From CATQHP01 sp965205595 (GTDB lineage: Bacteria > Acidobacteriota > Terriglobia > Bryobacterales > UBA6623): a stretch of 64,000 nucleotides of DNA. The position numbers were made by a program, and so were the translations under genes. The notes beneath the pieces are model-generated. The model was not told the origin of the DNA. It saw nothing but the letters and a program-made list of their open reading frames with translations, and ran no database searches. Where the stretch lies: positions 106,877 through 170,876 of the forward strand of contig CBDBHI010000015.1 of assembly GCA_965205595.1 (NCBI GenBank), written 5' to 3'. How positions within the stretch are numbered: the first letter of the stretch is position 1; every line of letters starts with the position of its first letter. Of this stretch, positions 1-9,267 are shown piece by piece.

Positions 1-30
1 CACAAAAACACCAACAGCCCCAAAGAGCGG

Positions 31-54
31 TAGGGACGCGAGATGTCGCGCCCG
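31..54. repeat. Dispersed GTCGCGCCC palindrome, copy 1 (imperfect)
   Basis: A short imperfect hairpin (CGCGA, loop, TCGCG) just downstream of the DUF1501 gene. It resembles better palindromes of the type GGGCGCGAC-GTCGCGCCC at 53182-53201 and GGGGGCGAC-GTCGCCCCC at 19500-19519. It may be a member of a dispersed intergenic family. It could also serve as a weak transcription end. Confidence 0.45.
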
Positions 55-76
55 CAATTTCCGCACGCCCAGCAGC

Positions 77-1498
77 TCACGAGAAAACCTTTTCAATCAC
101 CGCCCCACCAAAATCCGTCAGCTTTTCGTGGCGCCCATTGTGCAAGTACCAAAGCCGGTTTTGATCCAACCCAAGCAAGTGCAGAATCGTCGCGTGAAAG
201 TCGCGCATCGAGTAAGGATTCTCAGCCGCCCGCAGACCAAACTCATCCGTCGCCCCAATTGCCTGACCACCCTTGACGCCGCCGCCGGCGAACCACATCG
301 TATAGCCGTGCGGATTGTGGTCGCGCCCGTTACCGGCTTCTGACGTCGGTAGACGCCCAAATTCCGCGCCCCAGATTACGAGAGTGTCGTTGAGCAGCCC
401 GCGCTGCTTGAGGTCGGCGAGCAGGGCGGCGATTGGCTGATCTGAGTGGCCGGCCATTTTTTCGTGGTTCGCCTTAAGGTGCTTGTGTGCATCCCATTGC
501 ATGCTGATCGGTCCGCCACCGGAGTAGATCTGGATGAAGCGCACGCCCCGTTCGACCAAGCGCCGCGCTAACAACAGCCGCGTGCCAAACTCGCGAGTAT
601 GGTTTTGCTCAAGCCCATAGTCGCGCTTTGTGATTGCGCTTTCGGCGGAGAGGTCGACAGCTTCGGGCGCATGCGTCTGCATTCGAAAGGCAAGTTCGTA
701 CGACGCCACGCGCGCGGCCAATTCGCTATCGCGGTCCGCGCCATCGAGCTGATTTAGCTCTTGCAAGTAATCGAGCATCCGACGTTGCCGACTCGCGCTC
801 ATGCCCTCGGGCCGTTTGAGATCAAGAATCGGATTCGGTCCCGGGCGCAACAGAGTCCCTTGGTACACGGCGGGAAGAAAACCGGGACTCCAGCAAGATG
901 TTCCACCTTCCGGCGTACCCTCCGGCTGCGGCATCACGACGTAGGCGGGCAGGTTGTCCGATTCAGACCCCAACCCGTACGTGACCCAGGCGCCGATACT
1001 CGGGTGCGTCGCGAAGAGTCGCCCGTTATGCACCTCGTACATCGCCGGCGCATGCACGACGCTGCGCGTGAAGAACGAACGGACGAAACAAATGTCGTCG
1101 ACGTGGTTCGCGACATTGGGGAATAACTCGGAGACCGGCAGCCCGCTCTGGCCATACCGTTTGAACTTCCAGGGCGAGCCGAGAACGGGCGCCGAACCAT
1201 CGGTAAACTGTCCACCCACTTTCCCAAAGCTTGCGGGCAGCGCCTGCCCCTCGAGCTCGCTGAGCATCGGCTTCGGATCGAACGTGTCCATCGCACTAGG
1301 CGCGCCGACGTTGAATATGAAAATCACTGACTTCGCGCGCGCCTCGAAATGCGGCTGTTTCGCCGCTAGTGGGTTTGGGCCCGTCTGCGCAATTCCGTCG
1401 CACTCGAGTAAGTGCTGCAGAGCAAGCGCGCCAAATCCGTTGGCGGCGCCGCGTAAGACGTCGCGCCGTGAGACTCGTAAATGCGTTTCGAAACTCAT
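77..1498 (-). CDS. DUF1501 family exported protein (Tat signal)
   Basis: A 473-residue protein. The N-terminus has a twin-arginine signal (SRRDVLRG, residues 10-17, followed by a hydrophobic stretch), so export in folded form is likely. The body matches the DUF1501 family, which belongs to the alkaline phosphatase/sulfatase-like fold; recognisable pieces are VIFIFNVGAPSAMDTFDPKP near residue 58 and VIWGAEFGRLPTSE and GRDHNPHGYTMWFAGGG near residues 375-405. It lies 12 nt after the DUF1549/1553 gene on the same strand, which is the usual pairing in Planctomycetes, Verrucomicrobia and Acidobacteria, and the two are probably one operon. The biochemical function of this pair is not established. 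The start is the ATG directly before the Tat signal. The family call is firm, the role unknown. Confidence 0.93.
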   Translation of the reverse strand: MSFETHLRVSRRDVLRGAANGFGALALQHLLECDGIAQTGPNPLAAKQPHFEARAKSVIFIFNVGAPSAMDTFDPKPMLSELEGQALPASFGKVGGQFTDGSAPVLGSPWKFKRYGQSGLPVSELFPNVANHVDDICFVRSFFTRSVVHAPAMYEVHNGRLFATHPSIGAWVTYGLGSESDNLPAYVVMPQPEGTPEGGTSCWSPGFLPAVYQGTLLRPGPNPILDLKRPEGMSASRQRRMLDYLQELNQLDGADRDSELAARVASYELAFRMQTHAPEAVDLSAESAITKRDYGLEQNHTREFGTRLLLARRLVERGVRFIQIYSGGGPISMQWDAHKHLKANHEKMAGHSDQPIAALLADLKQRGLLNDTLVIWGAEFGRLPTSEAGNGRDHNPHGYTMWFAGGGVKGGQAIGATDEFGLRAAENPYSMRDFHATILHLLGLDQNRLWYLHNGRHEKLTDFGGAVIEKVFS

Positions 1499-1510
1499 GC
1501 CGCGATCTTC

Positions 1511-3691
1511 TTACGGCCGATAGACAAACTCGTTGCGGTTGAGCATTGCTAGTGCGTAGTCGGAAAGTTGAGCTTCGTCACGCGCTAAAAACTGCTCAGC
1601 CATGCGGCGCTCTTCAGCACTCGGCTCGCGCGCGAGCGTCCATTGATACGAGTGCTCAACAAGACAGCGGATATCACTATCGCATTCGGTTTGGAGGCGG
1701 TCCGCGAACTGTTTCGATTCGCTTTGCATGAAGCGGCCGTTGATCATTGTGAGCGCCTGGAGAGCATGGGTCGAACTTGATCGCACGGCACAAGAAGTCA
1801 TCGTGTCGGGCTGATCGAAATTTGTTAAAAATGGCAGTCTCACGGTTCGACGATTGAGCAGATACAGGCTACGGCGGCGGTGCTGGGATTCGTCGGGAGT
1901 GACGGGCCAGAGATTGTCGGGCTCGGCCTCGGTGAAAATTAGATCGTAAACTTCACGCTCGATTGGTAGCAGCACGGGCTTGCCACCGAGGCTGCGGTTT
2001 AATCTACCCGCGGCCACCAAAACGCTGTCGCGAATGACCTCGCCTTCGAGGCGTTTGCGGTTTGCGCGCCAGTAAAGTTTGTTGTCCGGATCGTGTTCTG
2101 ATCCGACTGTTGTATCGGCGGCTTGGCGATAGGCGCTCGAGAGCACGATCATCCGATCGATCGATTTGATGCTCCAGTCGAGATCGATAAACCTTCGCGT
2201 AAGGAAGTCGAGCAACTCGGGGTGCGTGGGCAAACCTCCAAGCAACCCGAAGTTGTTGGGGTCGGCGACGAATCCAGCGCCCATGCGGAATTCCCAAATG
2301 CGGTTGACCATTACGCGCGCGGTTAGCGGATGTTCAGGCGACGTAAGCCACCGCGCTAGAGACGCCCGTCGGCCCTTCGGACTCTGTTCGGGATCGACGC
2401 CGAAGCGATCGAGCACGCTGAGGAACGCCGGGTCAACCGGTTCTTGCTTGTGCCGGTAGTCGCCTATCTTGAGGATGTGCGTGACCGGTGCTTCGTCGGC
2501 GTTCGATGAGGCGTACGCCCCGGCCGCCGGGTCCGGGCGCTCTAGCTCGATCGAGTGCATGCGCTCACGGAGCTTGCGACGAGTGGCTTTGACGTCGAAG
2601 GGGATCAACGCGACCGCCTCGTACCACATCGGTTTGATCTGCCCCTGTGCCTCTTTGGCTAGGCGTTCTTGTTCGGCGTTGCGTTGTTCTTTGGGAACAC
2701 GGAGCGCCGCTTGAAAGTGCGCCGCAAGATTGGCTTTCTTTAAAGCCTGCGCTTTCGCGCGGTACGGGTCCTCGATGGCCTTGAGTTGCTTTTTGATCGG
2801 AGCGAGGCGCTGCTCGTGGGCTTCGACCGCTGCCTCGTAGGCCAATAGCTCGTCGACGGAAGCGGTGTTGAGGTCTGCCAACTCAGTCGCGGCGAAGAAT
2901 GACTGCAGCCGATAGTAGTCGGCCTGCGCGATCGGATCAAACTTGTGGTCGTGGCAGCGGGCGCACTGTACGGTCAACCCCAAAAACACCTGGCCAACCC
3001 CGGCTGCCATTTCGGTGAGAACCTCTTGGCGGGCCTCTTCTTTGTCCTGATTGCCCCCGACAATGTGGCGAGGGCCCGCTCCGTTGAAGCCGGTGGCAAT
3101 GAGGGCATCGGTCTCGTAAGGGAACAACTCATCGCCGGCGAGTTGCTCCTGGACGAAACGGTCGTAGGGCTTGTCCGCATTAAATGAGCGAACGACGTAA
3201 TCGCGATAGCGCCACCCGTGCTCGCGATAGCCGTCGCGCTCGAAGCCGTCGGTGTCGGCATAGCGGACCACGTCGAGCCACTTGAGCGCCCAGCGCTCGC
3301 CGTAGTGAGGCGAGGCCAACAGGCGCTCAACTAGGTTTTCATAGGCTCTGGGCGCCGCGTCATTGAGGAACTCCGCGGCTTCTTCGGGCGTCGGCGGCAG
3401 ACCAATTAAGTCTAGGTAGACCCGCCGCAGCAGGCGCTGTTTCGATGCGTCGGGTGAAGGCTCCAGCTCGGCCTTTTGGAGCTCGTCGAGGATGAACGAG
3501 TCAATTGGAGTACGTACCCAATCCGAACTTGTCTGAGGAGCTTCAGGGTGGCCGACCGGCTGGAATGCCCAGAAGTTGCGGCCCGACTCCATGCGCTTGT
3601 CCCAGTCGGCCGTGTCGTTGCCTGGGAGCGCCGCCGCAACCAGAAGCAGGGCCGCAAGTAGTGCTAAATTTCGCACTATAAACACGGTCAC
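1511..3691 (-). CDS. DUF1549/DUF1553 (PSD1-type) secreted cytochrome-like protein
   Basis: About 726 residues from a GTG start at 3691. The open frame runs further upstream, but the hydrophobic signal segment (FIVRNLALLAALLLVAAALP) begins here; GTG codons at 3685 and 3676 are alternatives and none has a clear ribosome binding site. DUF1549 follows the signal (RTPIDSFILDELQ, then LYLDLIGLPPTPEE, and PHYGERWALKWLDVVRYADTDGF). A c-type haem motif CARCH lies in the segment LTVQCARCHDHKFDPI. The C-terminal DUF1553 half has RVMVNRIWEFRMGAGFV and a late RREP/SAEE stretch. The N-terminal PSCyt1 domain seen in larger relatives is absent. Paired with the DUF1501 gene downstream. Probably a periplasmic electron-transfer or degradative protein, but this is inference. 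Confidence 0.88.
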   Translation of the reverse strand: MTVFIVRNLALLAALLLVAAALPGNDTADWDKRMESGRNFWAFQPVGHPEAPQTSSDWVRTPIDSFILDELQKAELEPSPDASKQRLLRRVYLDLIGLPPTPEEAAEFLNDAAPRAYENLVERLLASPHYGERWALKWLDVVRYADTDGFERDGYREHGWRYRDYVVRSFNADKPYDRFVQEQLAGDELFPYETDALIATGFNGAGPRHIVGGNQDKEEARQEVLTEMAAGVGQVFLGLTVQCARCHDHKFDPIAQADYYRLQSFFAATELADLNTASVDELLAYEAAVEAHEQRLAPIKKQLKAIEDPYRAKAQALKKANLAAHFQAALRVPKEQRNAEQERLAKEAQGQIKPMWYEAVALIPFDVKATRRKLRERMHSIELERPDPAAGAYASSNADEAPVTHILKIGDYRHKQEPVDPAFLSVLDRFGVDPEQSPKGRRASLARWLTSPEHPLTARVMVNRIWEFRMGAGFVADPNNFGLLGGLPTHPELLDFLTRRFIDLDWSIKSIDRMIVLSSAYRQAADTTVGSEHDPDNKLYWRANRKRLEGEVIRDSVLVAAGRLNRSLGGKPVLLPIEREVYDLIFTEAEPDNLWPVTPDESQHRRRSLYLLNRRTVRLPFLTNFDQPDTMTSCAVRSSSTHALQALTMINGRFMQSESKQFADRLQTECDSDIRCLVEHSYQWTLAREPSAEERRMAEQFLARDEAQLSDYALAMLNRNEFVYRP

Positions 3692-3867
3692 ATTATGGCA
3701 CTTGGCAGATTCACGCCGCGTCAAATTCGGGCGCGATCTGTCTGTATGCATTCGACGCCGGCTGACGGCGCGTATATCCGCGATGTACGAACCCCGCGCT
3801 TCTTGCACTCGTACTTTGACTTCATCGGGCGGGTGCAGAGTCGATCGATGTCTAGAACCTGAAGAAA

Positions 3868-3887
3868 GCGCGGACTTCCGTCCGCGC
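3868..3887. repeat. REP palindrome flanking RAYT (copy 1)
   Basis: Perfect 8-bp stem GCGCGGAC/GTCCGCGC with a TTCC loop, preceded by AAGAAA. The same unit occurs in the opposite orientation at 4492-4511, on the other side of the transposase gene, and a relative lies at 19386-19404. Arrangement and shape fit repetitive extragenic palindromes mobilised by REP-associated tyrosine transposases. Confidence 0.8.
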
Positions 3888-3916
3888 CTCGGATTCCGTT
3901 GGTTTGATTTTTTTGC

Positions 3917-4471
3917 GTGTTATGGTTTGGCAGCACTTTGGCTAAACACCATCAGCCCCCGCGCCCTGGTAGCGGGCCTTGGGCTTACTTTCTAACATTC
4001 GCCTGTTACGGCGCGCGGCAGCACGGATCGGCGAAGGGTTCAGTCGACCGGCGGCATAACGTTGTTGGGGCTCCGATGTTGCCGGTCGATGCTGGGCGTG
4101 TCGGCTTTGAACGACAGGAAATGAAATATCCGCCCGCGCGCCTGAACAATAGGGCGCGCACCGTCGCACTTCAGGCGATTCGGGATGTTTGTGGCTTTCG
4201 AGACTGGGTTTTGCACGCGGCTCACGTCCGTAGCAATCACGTTCATTTGGTGGTCGCCGCTCCGGTTGGGCCATCCGCGTTGCTGCAAAAGTTCAAGACC
4301 CGGATTAGCCGGGCACTCAATGTCGAATTCGGAAAACAACGATGGTGGTCACGGCACGGCAGCACTGTGCCGCTTTGGGATCCAAGGCGGGTCGACGACG
4401 CCGTGGCTTATACCTGGGAACAAGGTGAGCCCATGGCGAGATACATAAATCCTCGGCGCTGGGTTGAGTAG
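3917..4471 (+). CDS. REP-associated tyrosine transposase (IS200-like Y1 family)
   Basis: 184 residues from a GTG. The Y1 (HUH) transposase fold is recognised by FLTFACYG near residue 25, the GSVDRRHN segment, and the metal-binding HVHLVV motif (His108, His110). The Tyr in DAVAYTWEQ near the C-terminus is the candidate nucleophile. Unlike IS200/IS605 elements there is no accessory tnpB. The gene is instead flanked by inverted REP palindromes (3868-3887 and 4492-4511), the hallmark of domesticated RAYTs. A paralogue lies at 44698-45330 with a different set of repeats. The exact start is uncertain; the conserved domain begins around residue 23. Confidence 0.85.
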   Translation: MLWFGSTLAKHHQPPRPGSGPWAYFLTFACYGARQHGSAKGSVDRRHNVVGAPMLPVDAGRVGFERQEMKYPPARLNNRARTVALQAIRDVCGFRDWVLHAAHVRSNHVHLVVAAPVGPSALLQKFKTRISRALNVEFGKQRWWSRHGSTVPLWDPRRVDDAVAYTWEQGEPMARYINPRRWVE

Positions 4472-4491
4472 TTCCGGCAATCGAAGCAGAG

Positions 4492-4511
4492 GCGTGGACG
4501 GAAGTCCACGC
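4492..4511. repeat. REP palindrome flanking RAYT (copy 2, inverted)
   Basis: Perfect stem GCGTGGAC/GTCCACGC with a GGAA loop, followed by TTTCTT. Its reverse complement differs from the copy at 3868-3887 by a compensated base pair, so both strands of the stem changed together and pairing is kept. It lies 20 nt after the RAYT stop codon. Confidence 0.8.
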
Positions 4512-4615
4512 TTTCTTACGGACGGATTTGGAATCGGGCGGTGCTACAATTCTGAGTCGCGAGCGCCTGGACGCCGCGTTTGGATCAGCACTATCGTCGA
4601 GGGGAGACAGGTTCG

Positions 4616-5263
4616 GTGAATACGAAAGCTTTGGTTTCAGAGCTCGTTGGCACGTTCACGCTAATTTTTATTGGAGCCGGAGCGGGTCAGCTTAGCAATA
4701 GCCTGGTTGCCGTTGCTTTTGCGCACGGCATGGTCGTGCTTGCCTTCGCGTTTTCCTACGGCCATATCTCAGGAACGCACATTAATCCGGCTGTAACGAT
4801 CGGACTACTTGCGGGCGGCAAGATCAAGGCCGGCGACGCGGTTGGCTACATCATTTGTCAGCTCATCGGCGGTATTTTAGGAGCCTCGGCATTGGTGTTC
4901 GTCGCCGGCGAGCGAGCCACCCACCTTGGGGCGACCGTGCCGGCGGATGGTGTCGGCGTCGCGCAAGCATTCGCGCTTGAGGTAATCCTCACCTTCCTGC
5001 TTGTCAATACGATTTATCACACCGCGGTTAGCGGCAAGGCGGGCAACCTTGCCCCGATCGCGATCGGTCTCACGCTGGTGTTCTGTATATTGATGGGCGG
5101 CCCTCTCACCGGCGCGTCCCTGAACCCAGCCCGTTCGCTCGGTCCCGCTCTGTTTAGCGACGCGCCGAATGCGTTGTCTTCGCTCTGGATCTACTTCGTC
5201 GCCTGCCCGCTGGGTGCGGTCTTGGCGGCGTTTCTTTACAAATTTTTGTGGGACGAAGAATAG
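4616..5263 (+). CDS. MIP-family channel (aquaporin-like)
   Basis: 215 residues, six membrane segments. Start taken at GTG 4616, which has GGGGAGA just upstream and begins right before the first helix (ALVSELVGTFTLIFIGAG); an upstream TTG would only add a polar leader. Both half-helix boxes are intact: HINPAVTIG near residue 57 and ASLNPARSLGP near residue 175. A hand alignment with E. coli AqpZ puts His, Ile, Ala and Arg at the four selectivity-filter sites (AqpZ Phe43, His174, Thr183, Arg189). This is not the AqpZ water-channel set and is like some plant tonoplast intrinsic proteins, so permeation of water plus small solutes such as ammonia, urea or peroxide is possible. Stands alone, facing the convergent regulator gene 12 nt away. 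Confidence 0.92.
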   Translation: MNTKALVSELVGTFTLIFIGAGAGQLSNSLVAVAFAHGMVVLAFAFSYGHISGTHINPAVTIGLLAGGKIKAGDAVGYIICQLIGGILGASALVFVAGERATHLGATVPADGVGVAQAFALEVILTFLLVNTIYHTAVSGKAGNLAPIAIGLTLVFCILMGGPLTGASLNPARSLGPALFSDAPNALSSLWIYFVACPLGAVLAAFLYKFLWDEE

Positions 5264-5274
5264 AGAAGCGGCGT

Positions 5275-6663
5275 TCAGTCCAGAACGCGCACCAGTTCGA
5301 TGGCTCCACCCGTCGCTACTTTGTCGCGAACCTCGGCGCTTAGCAGCGACTGGAACCTCCATGGGCCGCTGTGATTCGGCGAGGCCTGCTCCAAGCGGCT
5401 GCGGAGAGCGGCGACTCGCTGCGGATCGGTCAGGAACTCCGTCGCCATCAAAGTTGCCTGTGTGTTCAGTCCGCTGATGAGCAAAATCTGATGTTGGCCA
5501 TCGGTGCCGGGAAGCATCGAAACGAGCGCATACTCGACCGTCGGATCGATGTCACTGCCGGCGTAGTTGATTTGGTAGAAGGCCTGCTCGTCAGCCGCCG
5601 GCTCGGTGTTGACTATCCTGCGCTGTTGGGCGCCGTCGGTGGCTTCTAGCCGCAACGGGTACTTCGACAACAGCGGATCCATCCATTGGTTCTGCTCGTT
5701 GTGTCCGAGCAGAATTAGGTTTTCGCGGCGGAACTCATCCCAAGTTAATAGGCGACTTAGCATCGCTCGTGCCTGCAATCCGCCGCCTGCGAACAGGTTG
5801 GCTAGGTGGACCGCGGCGAGTGATTCTCCGCCTTTCGTTTGAGTAACGCTGGGCGAGATATATAGGTGTCCACCCGCCGGTAGCTCGAAGAACTGTCGGA
5901 ATTGCTCTTCGATTTCGCCATCGATCTCCGAGCGCGGCGGTTGGCTGTCTGACGGTACTGGGGTTTCAAAGTACTTCAAAATTCCCGTAGCCGGGCTGCT
6001 AAAAACGATCATCGGCCCTTGCTCAGCGGCAAACCACGGTCCCCAAAACTCCCTGACGTCTGGGTTGACTTCGGAACCAGCCAGCGCCGCCTCGTTCGTC
6101 GACGGGCTGGTCGAGCGGCCGATCCAAAACGACAGCACCGCAGCCACGGCAATGGCGCCGGCCGCCGCGAAGAGTCCGATATTCGGCCGAGCGGGGTCAG
6201 GGACCGGCATGTTTAGCGGGACGGGCGGATCCAATGTGAGCTGTGATCGCGCGCCGTCAGCACGAGTGTTTGGCCTAAAGACCGGGACGTAGTGCCCAAG
6301 CGGCACTTCGATCTGGATTGGGGCGTTTCGCCCTTCGGAGTTGTAGTACTCTCCCAGTTTTTGTCGCAGCGAGTGAGCTTGGCGCCGGACGACCGAATCG
6401 TCGCTCTGGTCGTAGTCCGGGCCACGCTCGAAGACCTCGACTCCGATCAAATACTCATTGATGTTGGACTCCTGACCCGACAGGGTGAGATCGGTGATGA
6501 AGCGAAGAAAGCGCTGCAGCCGAAGTGATCGGCGGAATGCCTCGCCGGCGAGAACCCTTTCCATCGCGGTCCGAATTTCTACATCGGAGAATTTGCGGGC
6601 ACCGCCATGTGGAACGTTGCTGTGCTGTGGCAGGGTTTCCATCTGCTGTGTGGCCGCCATCAT
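5275..6663 (-). CDS. Membrane-anchored regulator with acidobacterial-type N-terminal domain
   Basis: 462 residues. Residues 20-130 form a domain I recognise from many acidobacterial proteins (RLQRFLRFITDLTLSGQESN, IGVEVFERG, QAHSLRQKLGEYY, then PLGHYVPVFRP). It is often annotated as a CadC-like or cyclase-associated domain and is probably DNA-binding or a protein-interaction module. One membrane segment follows (GLFAAAGAIAVAAVLSFWIG, near residues 165-185). The C-terminal 270 residues would then be outside the cytoplasm and I do not recognise them. The plan is that of a one-component membrane regulator. It is divergent from the cytochrome-like gene starting at 6952, which could be a target, but that is inference. 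Confidence 0.7.
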   Translation of the reverse strand: MMAATQQMETLPQHSNVPHGGARKFSDVEIRTAMERVLAGEAFRRSLRLQRFLRFITDLTLSGQESNINEYLIGVEVFERGPDYDQSDDSVVRRQAHSLRQKLGEYYNSEGRNAPIQIEVPLGHYVPVFRPNTRADGARSQLTLDPPVPLNMPVPDPARPNIGLFAAAGAIAVAAVLSFWIGRSTSPSTNEAALAGSEVNPDVREFWGPWFAAEQGPMIVFSSPATGILKYFETPVPSDSQPPRSEIDGEIEEQFRQFFELPAGGHLYISPSVTQTKGGESLAAVHLANLFAGGGLQARAMLSRLLTWDEFRRENLILLGHNEQNQWMDPLLSKYPLRLEATDGAQQRRIVNTEPAADEQAFYQINYAGSDIDPTVEYALVSMLPGTDGQHQILLISGLNTQATLMATEFLTDPQRVAALRSRLEQASPNHSGPWRFQSLLSAEVRDKVATGGAIELVRVLD

Positions 6664-6951
6664 TGTACCCGAAGCGCAGTGGGAAGCCTCTTCATGTGGC
6701 GAGAAATGCGGGCTAAACCTCCGGGCAGATGGGATCTCTGCAAGGCAACCTCGAGAATTCCGACTTTGGAATTCCGGCCGGCCGGGCCGACGACGAGTTT
6801 CTGGGGCCCGCTTCTATGTGAGATCCCGAATACTAGGCGACCGCACGAATCATTGATGCGGATTTCCGTTTCGACCGACGGTTACGAACAGTGCCGAACA
6901 CTTGCCGAATGCTTGTCTATTTGTTTTCAACCGCTTACTATATGGTGGGGC

Positions 6952-9267
6952 ATGAGAATCTCGTATAGCCTGATAGCTTTGGTGGCATTCGCCAGCGGAG
7001 TCTCCGCTGAAACGCAGACGTCGGCCGTTATCAACCAGTACTGTATTGCGTGTCACAGTTCGAGCGCAAAAGTCGCGGACCTCGCGCTTGATGTTCTCGA
7101 CCCTCAGAAGCTTGGATCGCAGTCGGAAATCTGGGAATCAGTCGTCACCAAATTGACGCATCGGCACATGCCGCCGATCGGCATGCCTCGTCCGGACGAA
7201 GGGACGTACGACAAGGTCGTTGCCGAGTTGACCGCCGCTCTCGACAGACAAGCCGCCGATAACCCGAGTCCCGGGCGCACCGCCACATTTCGGCGACTCA
7301 ACCGCGCCGAGTACCGTAACGCCATCCGCGATTTGCTTGACGTCGGCGTCGACGTTTCGACGATGCTTCCCCGTGACGAGAGCAGCCTCGGATTCGACAA
7401 CATAACCGTTGGGGAGTTGTCGCCAACACTGTTGGAGCGATATCTATCGGCCGCTCGCAAAATTAGCCGCCTGGCAATTGGTAGCCCGGTATCTTCTCCC
7501 GGCGGCGAGATGGTTGTGTTGCCCGCTGACCTGACGCAAGAAGGGCACTTCCGCGACTTGCCGTTCGGCACGCGCGGAGGCACTGCCGGCACACACACAT
7601 TTCCACGCGACGCGGAGTATGAGGTTCTGATCACCCTGTCGCGTGACCGCGATGAGCAAGTTGAGGGACTCCTCGGCCGACACGAATTAGACCTGCTGCT
7701 GGATGGGAAACAAATCAAACGCTTCACCGTTGACAAGCCGGACTCCCGAGACCATACCAACGCGGACAAACACCTGCATGTACGTGTCCCTGTCACGGCT
7801 GGTCCCCACGAAGTCGGAGTGACGTTCGTTAGGAAGAACTCCGCGCTGATTGAAACGCAACGCCAGCCGTACATGGCCCGCTTCAATATGGACCGCCATC
7901 CGCGCACGCAGCCGGCAATCTATTCCGTTTCGGTCGTGGGGCCGTACAACGCTACTGGACCAGGTGACACGCCGAGCCGCCGCCGGATCTTTACGTGCAG
8001 TCCGAGCGCCGCAAGCGAAGAAGACGCCTGCGCGAAGAAAATCTTGGCAGAGCTGCTTCGCCGCGCTTATCGCCGACCGGTGACTCACTCTGACATTGAG
8101 AGGCCGTTTTTTTTCTACAAAAAAGGTCGCGCCGCGGACGGTTTTGAAAATGGAATTGAGATGGCGTTACGCGCGCTGCTCGTTAGCCCGCGCTTCCTGT
8201 TTCGCATCGAGCGGGACCCGTCGGGTGCAGCCAAGAATCAGGCATACAAAGTTTCGGACTTGGAACTGGCGTCGCGATTGTCGTTCTTCCTTTGGAGCAG
8301 TATTCCAGACGAAGAGCTTCTCTCGGCTGCTGAAAGCGGTGAGCTTCGCAAGCCGGCAGTTCTCGAAAAACAAGTGCGCCGGATGCTCGTTGATCGCCGC
8401 TCACAGGCGCTCGTCGACAACTTCGCGGCCCAGTGGCTCTACCTCCGCAACCTCGAATCAGTCAGCCCCGATCGCCGTCTATTCCCCGACTTTGACGACA
8501 ACCTGCGGCAGGCCTTTCGGCGCGAGACCGAGATGCTGTTTGAAAGTATCGTGCGCGAAGACCGTAGCGTGGTCGACTTGCTTGCGGCCAACTACACGTT
8601 CGTCAACGAGCGCCTCGCGAAACATTACGGTATTCCGCACATTTACGGCGATCACTTCCGCCGTATCAAGTTGGGAGCCGACAGTCCCCGCGGTGGCCTG
8701 CTCGGCCAAGGCAGCATTTTGGCGGTGACCTCGTACGCCAATCGAACCTCGCCGGTGGTTCGTGGCAAGTGGGTGCTCACCAACATACTGGGGACGCCGC
8801 CCAATCCGCCCGCGCCCGATGTTCCGCCGCTCACCGAAAAGACTCCGAACGGCAAGAAACTGACGTTACGCGAGCGTATCTCACAGCACCGCGCCGACCC
8901 CGGTTGCGCGAGCTGCCACGACATCATGGATCCGGTCGGCTTTGCGCTGGAGAATTACGACGCCATCGGCCGTTGGCGAACCCAAGACGACGGTCTTCCG
9001 GTAGACCCTTCAGGCACTCTGCCCGACGGAACCAAGTTTTCGAGCGCCACGGAATTTCGCGCGGCGCTCGTTCGCCGGCCCGAACTGTTCGTTTCGACCG
9101 CTACCGAAAAACTACTCACCTACGCGCTCGGCCGCGGGCTGGAAGCGTACGACGCCCCAGCGATCCGCAAAATTGTACACGACGGAAATCAAGCAAATTA
9201 CAACTTCTCGTCACTGATCTTAGGAATCACCAAAAGCACACCGTTTCAAATGAGGACCTCTCAATGA
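6952..9267 (+). CDS. DUF1587/1595/1592/1588/1585 secreted cytochrome-type protein
   Basis: 771 residues from ATG 6952; the open frame upstream of this lacks coding character, while the ATG begins a clean signal peptide (MRISYSLIALVAFASGVSA). Domain order: haem motif CIACH close to the N-terminus (planctomycete cytochrome c type), DUF1587 (RLNRAEYRNAIRDLL), a carbohydrate-binding-like insert, DUF1595 (ELLRRAYRRPVT), DUF1592 (MALRALLVSPRFLFRIE through NERLAKHYGIP), DUF1588 with GGLLGQGSILAVTSYANRTSPV, a second haem motif CASCH, and DUF1585 (VSTATEKLLTYALGRGLEAYD). Translationally coupled to the DUF1552 gene by an ATGA overlap, the usual partner. Likely a periplasmic dihaem protein; substrate unknown. 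Confidence 0.93.
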   Translation: MRISYSLIALVAFASGVSAETQTSAVINQYCIACHSSSAKVADLALDVLDPQKLGSQSEIWESVVTKLTHRHMPPIGMPRPDEGTYDKVVAELTAALDRQAADNPSPGRTATFRRLNRAEYRNAIRDLLDVGVDVSTMLPRDESSLGFDNITVGELSPTLLERYLSAARKISRLAIGSPVSSPGGEMVVLPADLTQEGHFRDLPFGTRGGTAGTHTFPRDAEYEVLITLSRDRDEQVEGLLGRHELDLLLDGKQIKRFTVDKPDSRDHTNADKHLHVRVPVTAGPHEVGVTFVRKNSALIETQRQPYMARFNMDRHPRTQPAIYSVSVVGPYNATGPGDTPSRRRIFTCSPSAASEEDACAKKILAELLRRAYRRPVTHSDIERPFFFYKKGRAADGFENGIEMALRALLVSPRFLFRIERDPSGAAKNQAYKVSDLELASRLSFFLWSSIPDEELLSAAESGELRKPAVLEKQVRRMLVDRRSQALVDNFAAQWLYLRNLESVSPDRRLFPDFDDNLRQAFRRETEMLFESIVREDRSVVDLLAANYTFVNERLAKHYGIPHIYGDHFRRIKLGADSPRGGLLGQGSILAVTSYANRTSPVVRGKWVLTNILGTPPNPPAPDVPPLTEKTPNGKKLTLRERISQHRADPGCASCHDIMDPVGFALENYDAIGRWRTQDDGLPVDPSGTLPDGTKFSSATEFRAALVRRPELFVSTATEKLLTYALGRGLEAYDAPAIRKIVHDGNQANYNFSSLILGITKSTPFQMRTSQ

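Noticed and set aside
6607..6951. Upstream extension of the DUF1592/1585 gene
   Set aside because: It overlaps the opposite-strand regulator and does not look like protein of the family; the signal peptide begins at 6952.
8769..9263. Upstream extension of the DUF1552 gene
   Set aside because: It lies in another frame of the preceding DUF1585 coding region; the ATGA overlap and Tat signal mark 9264 as the start.
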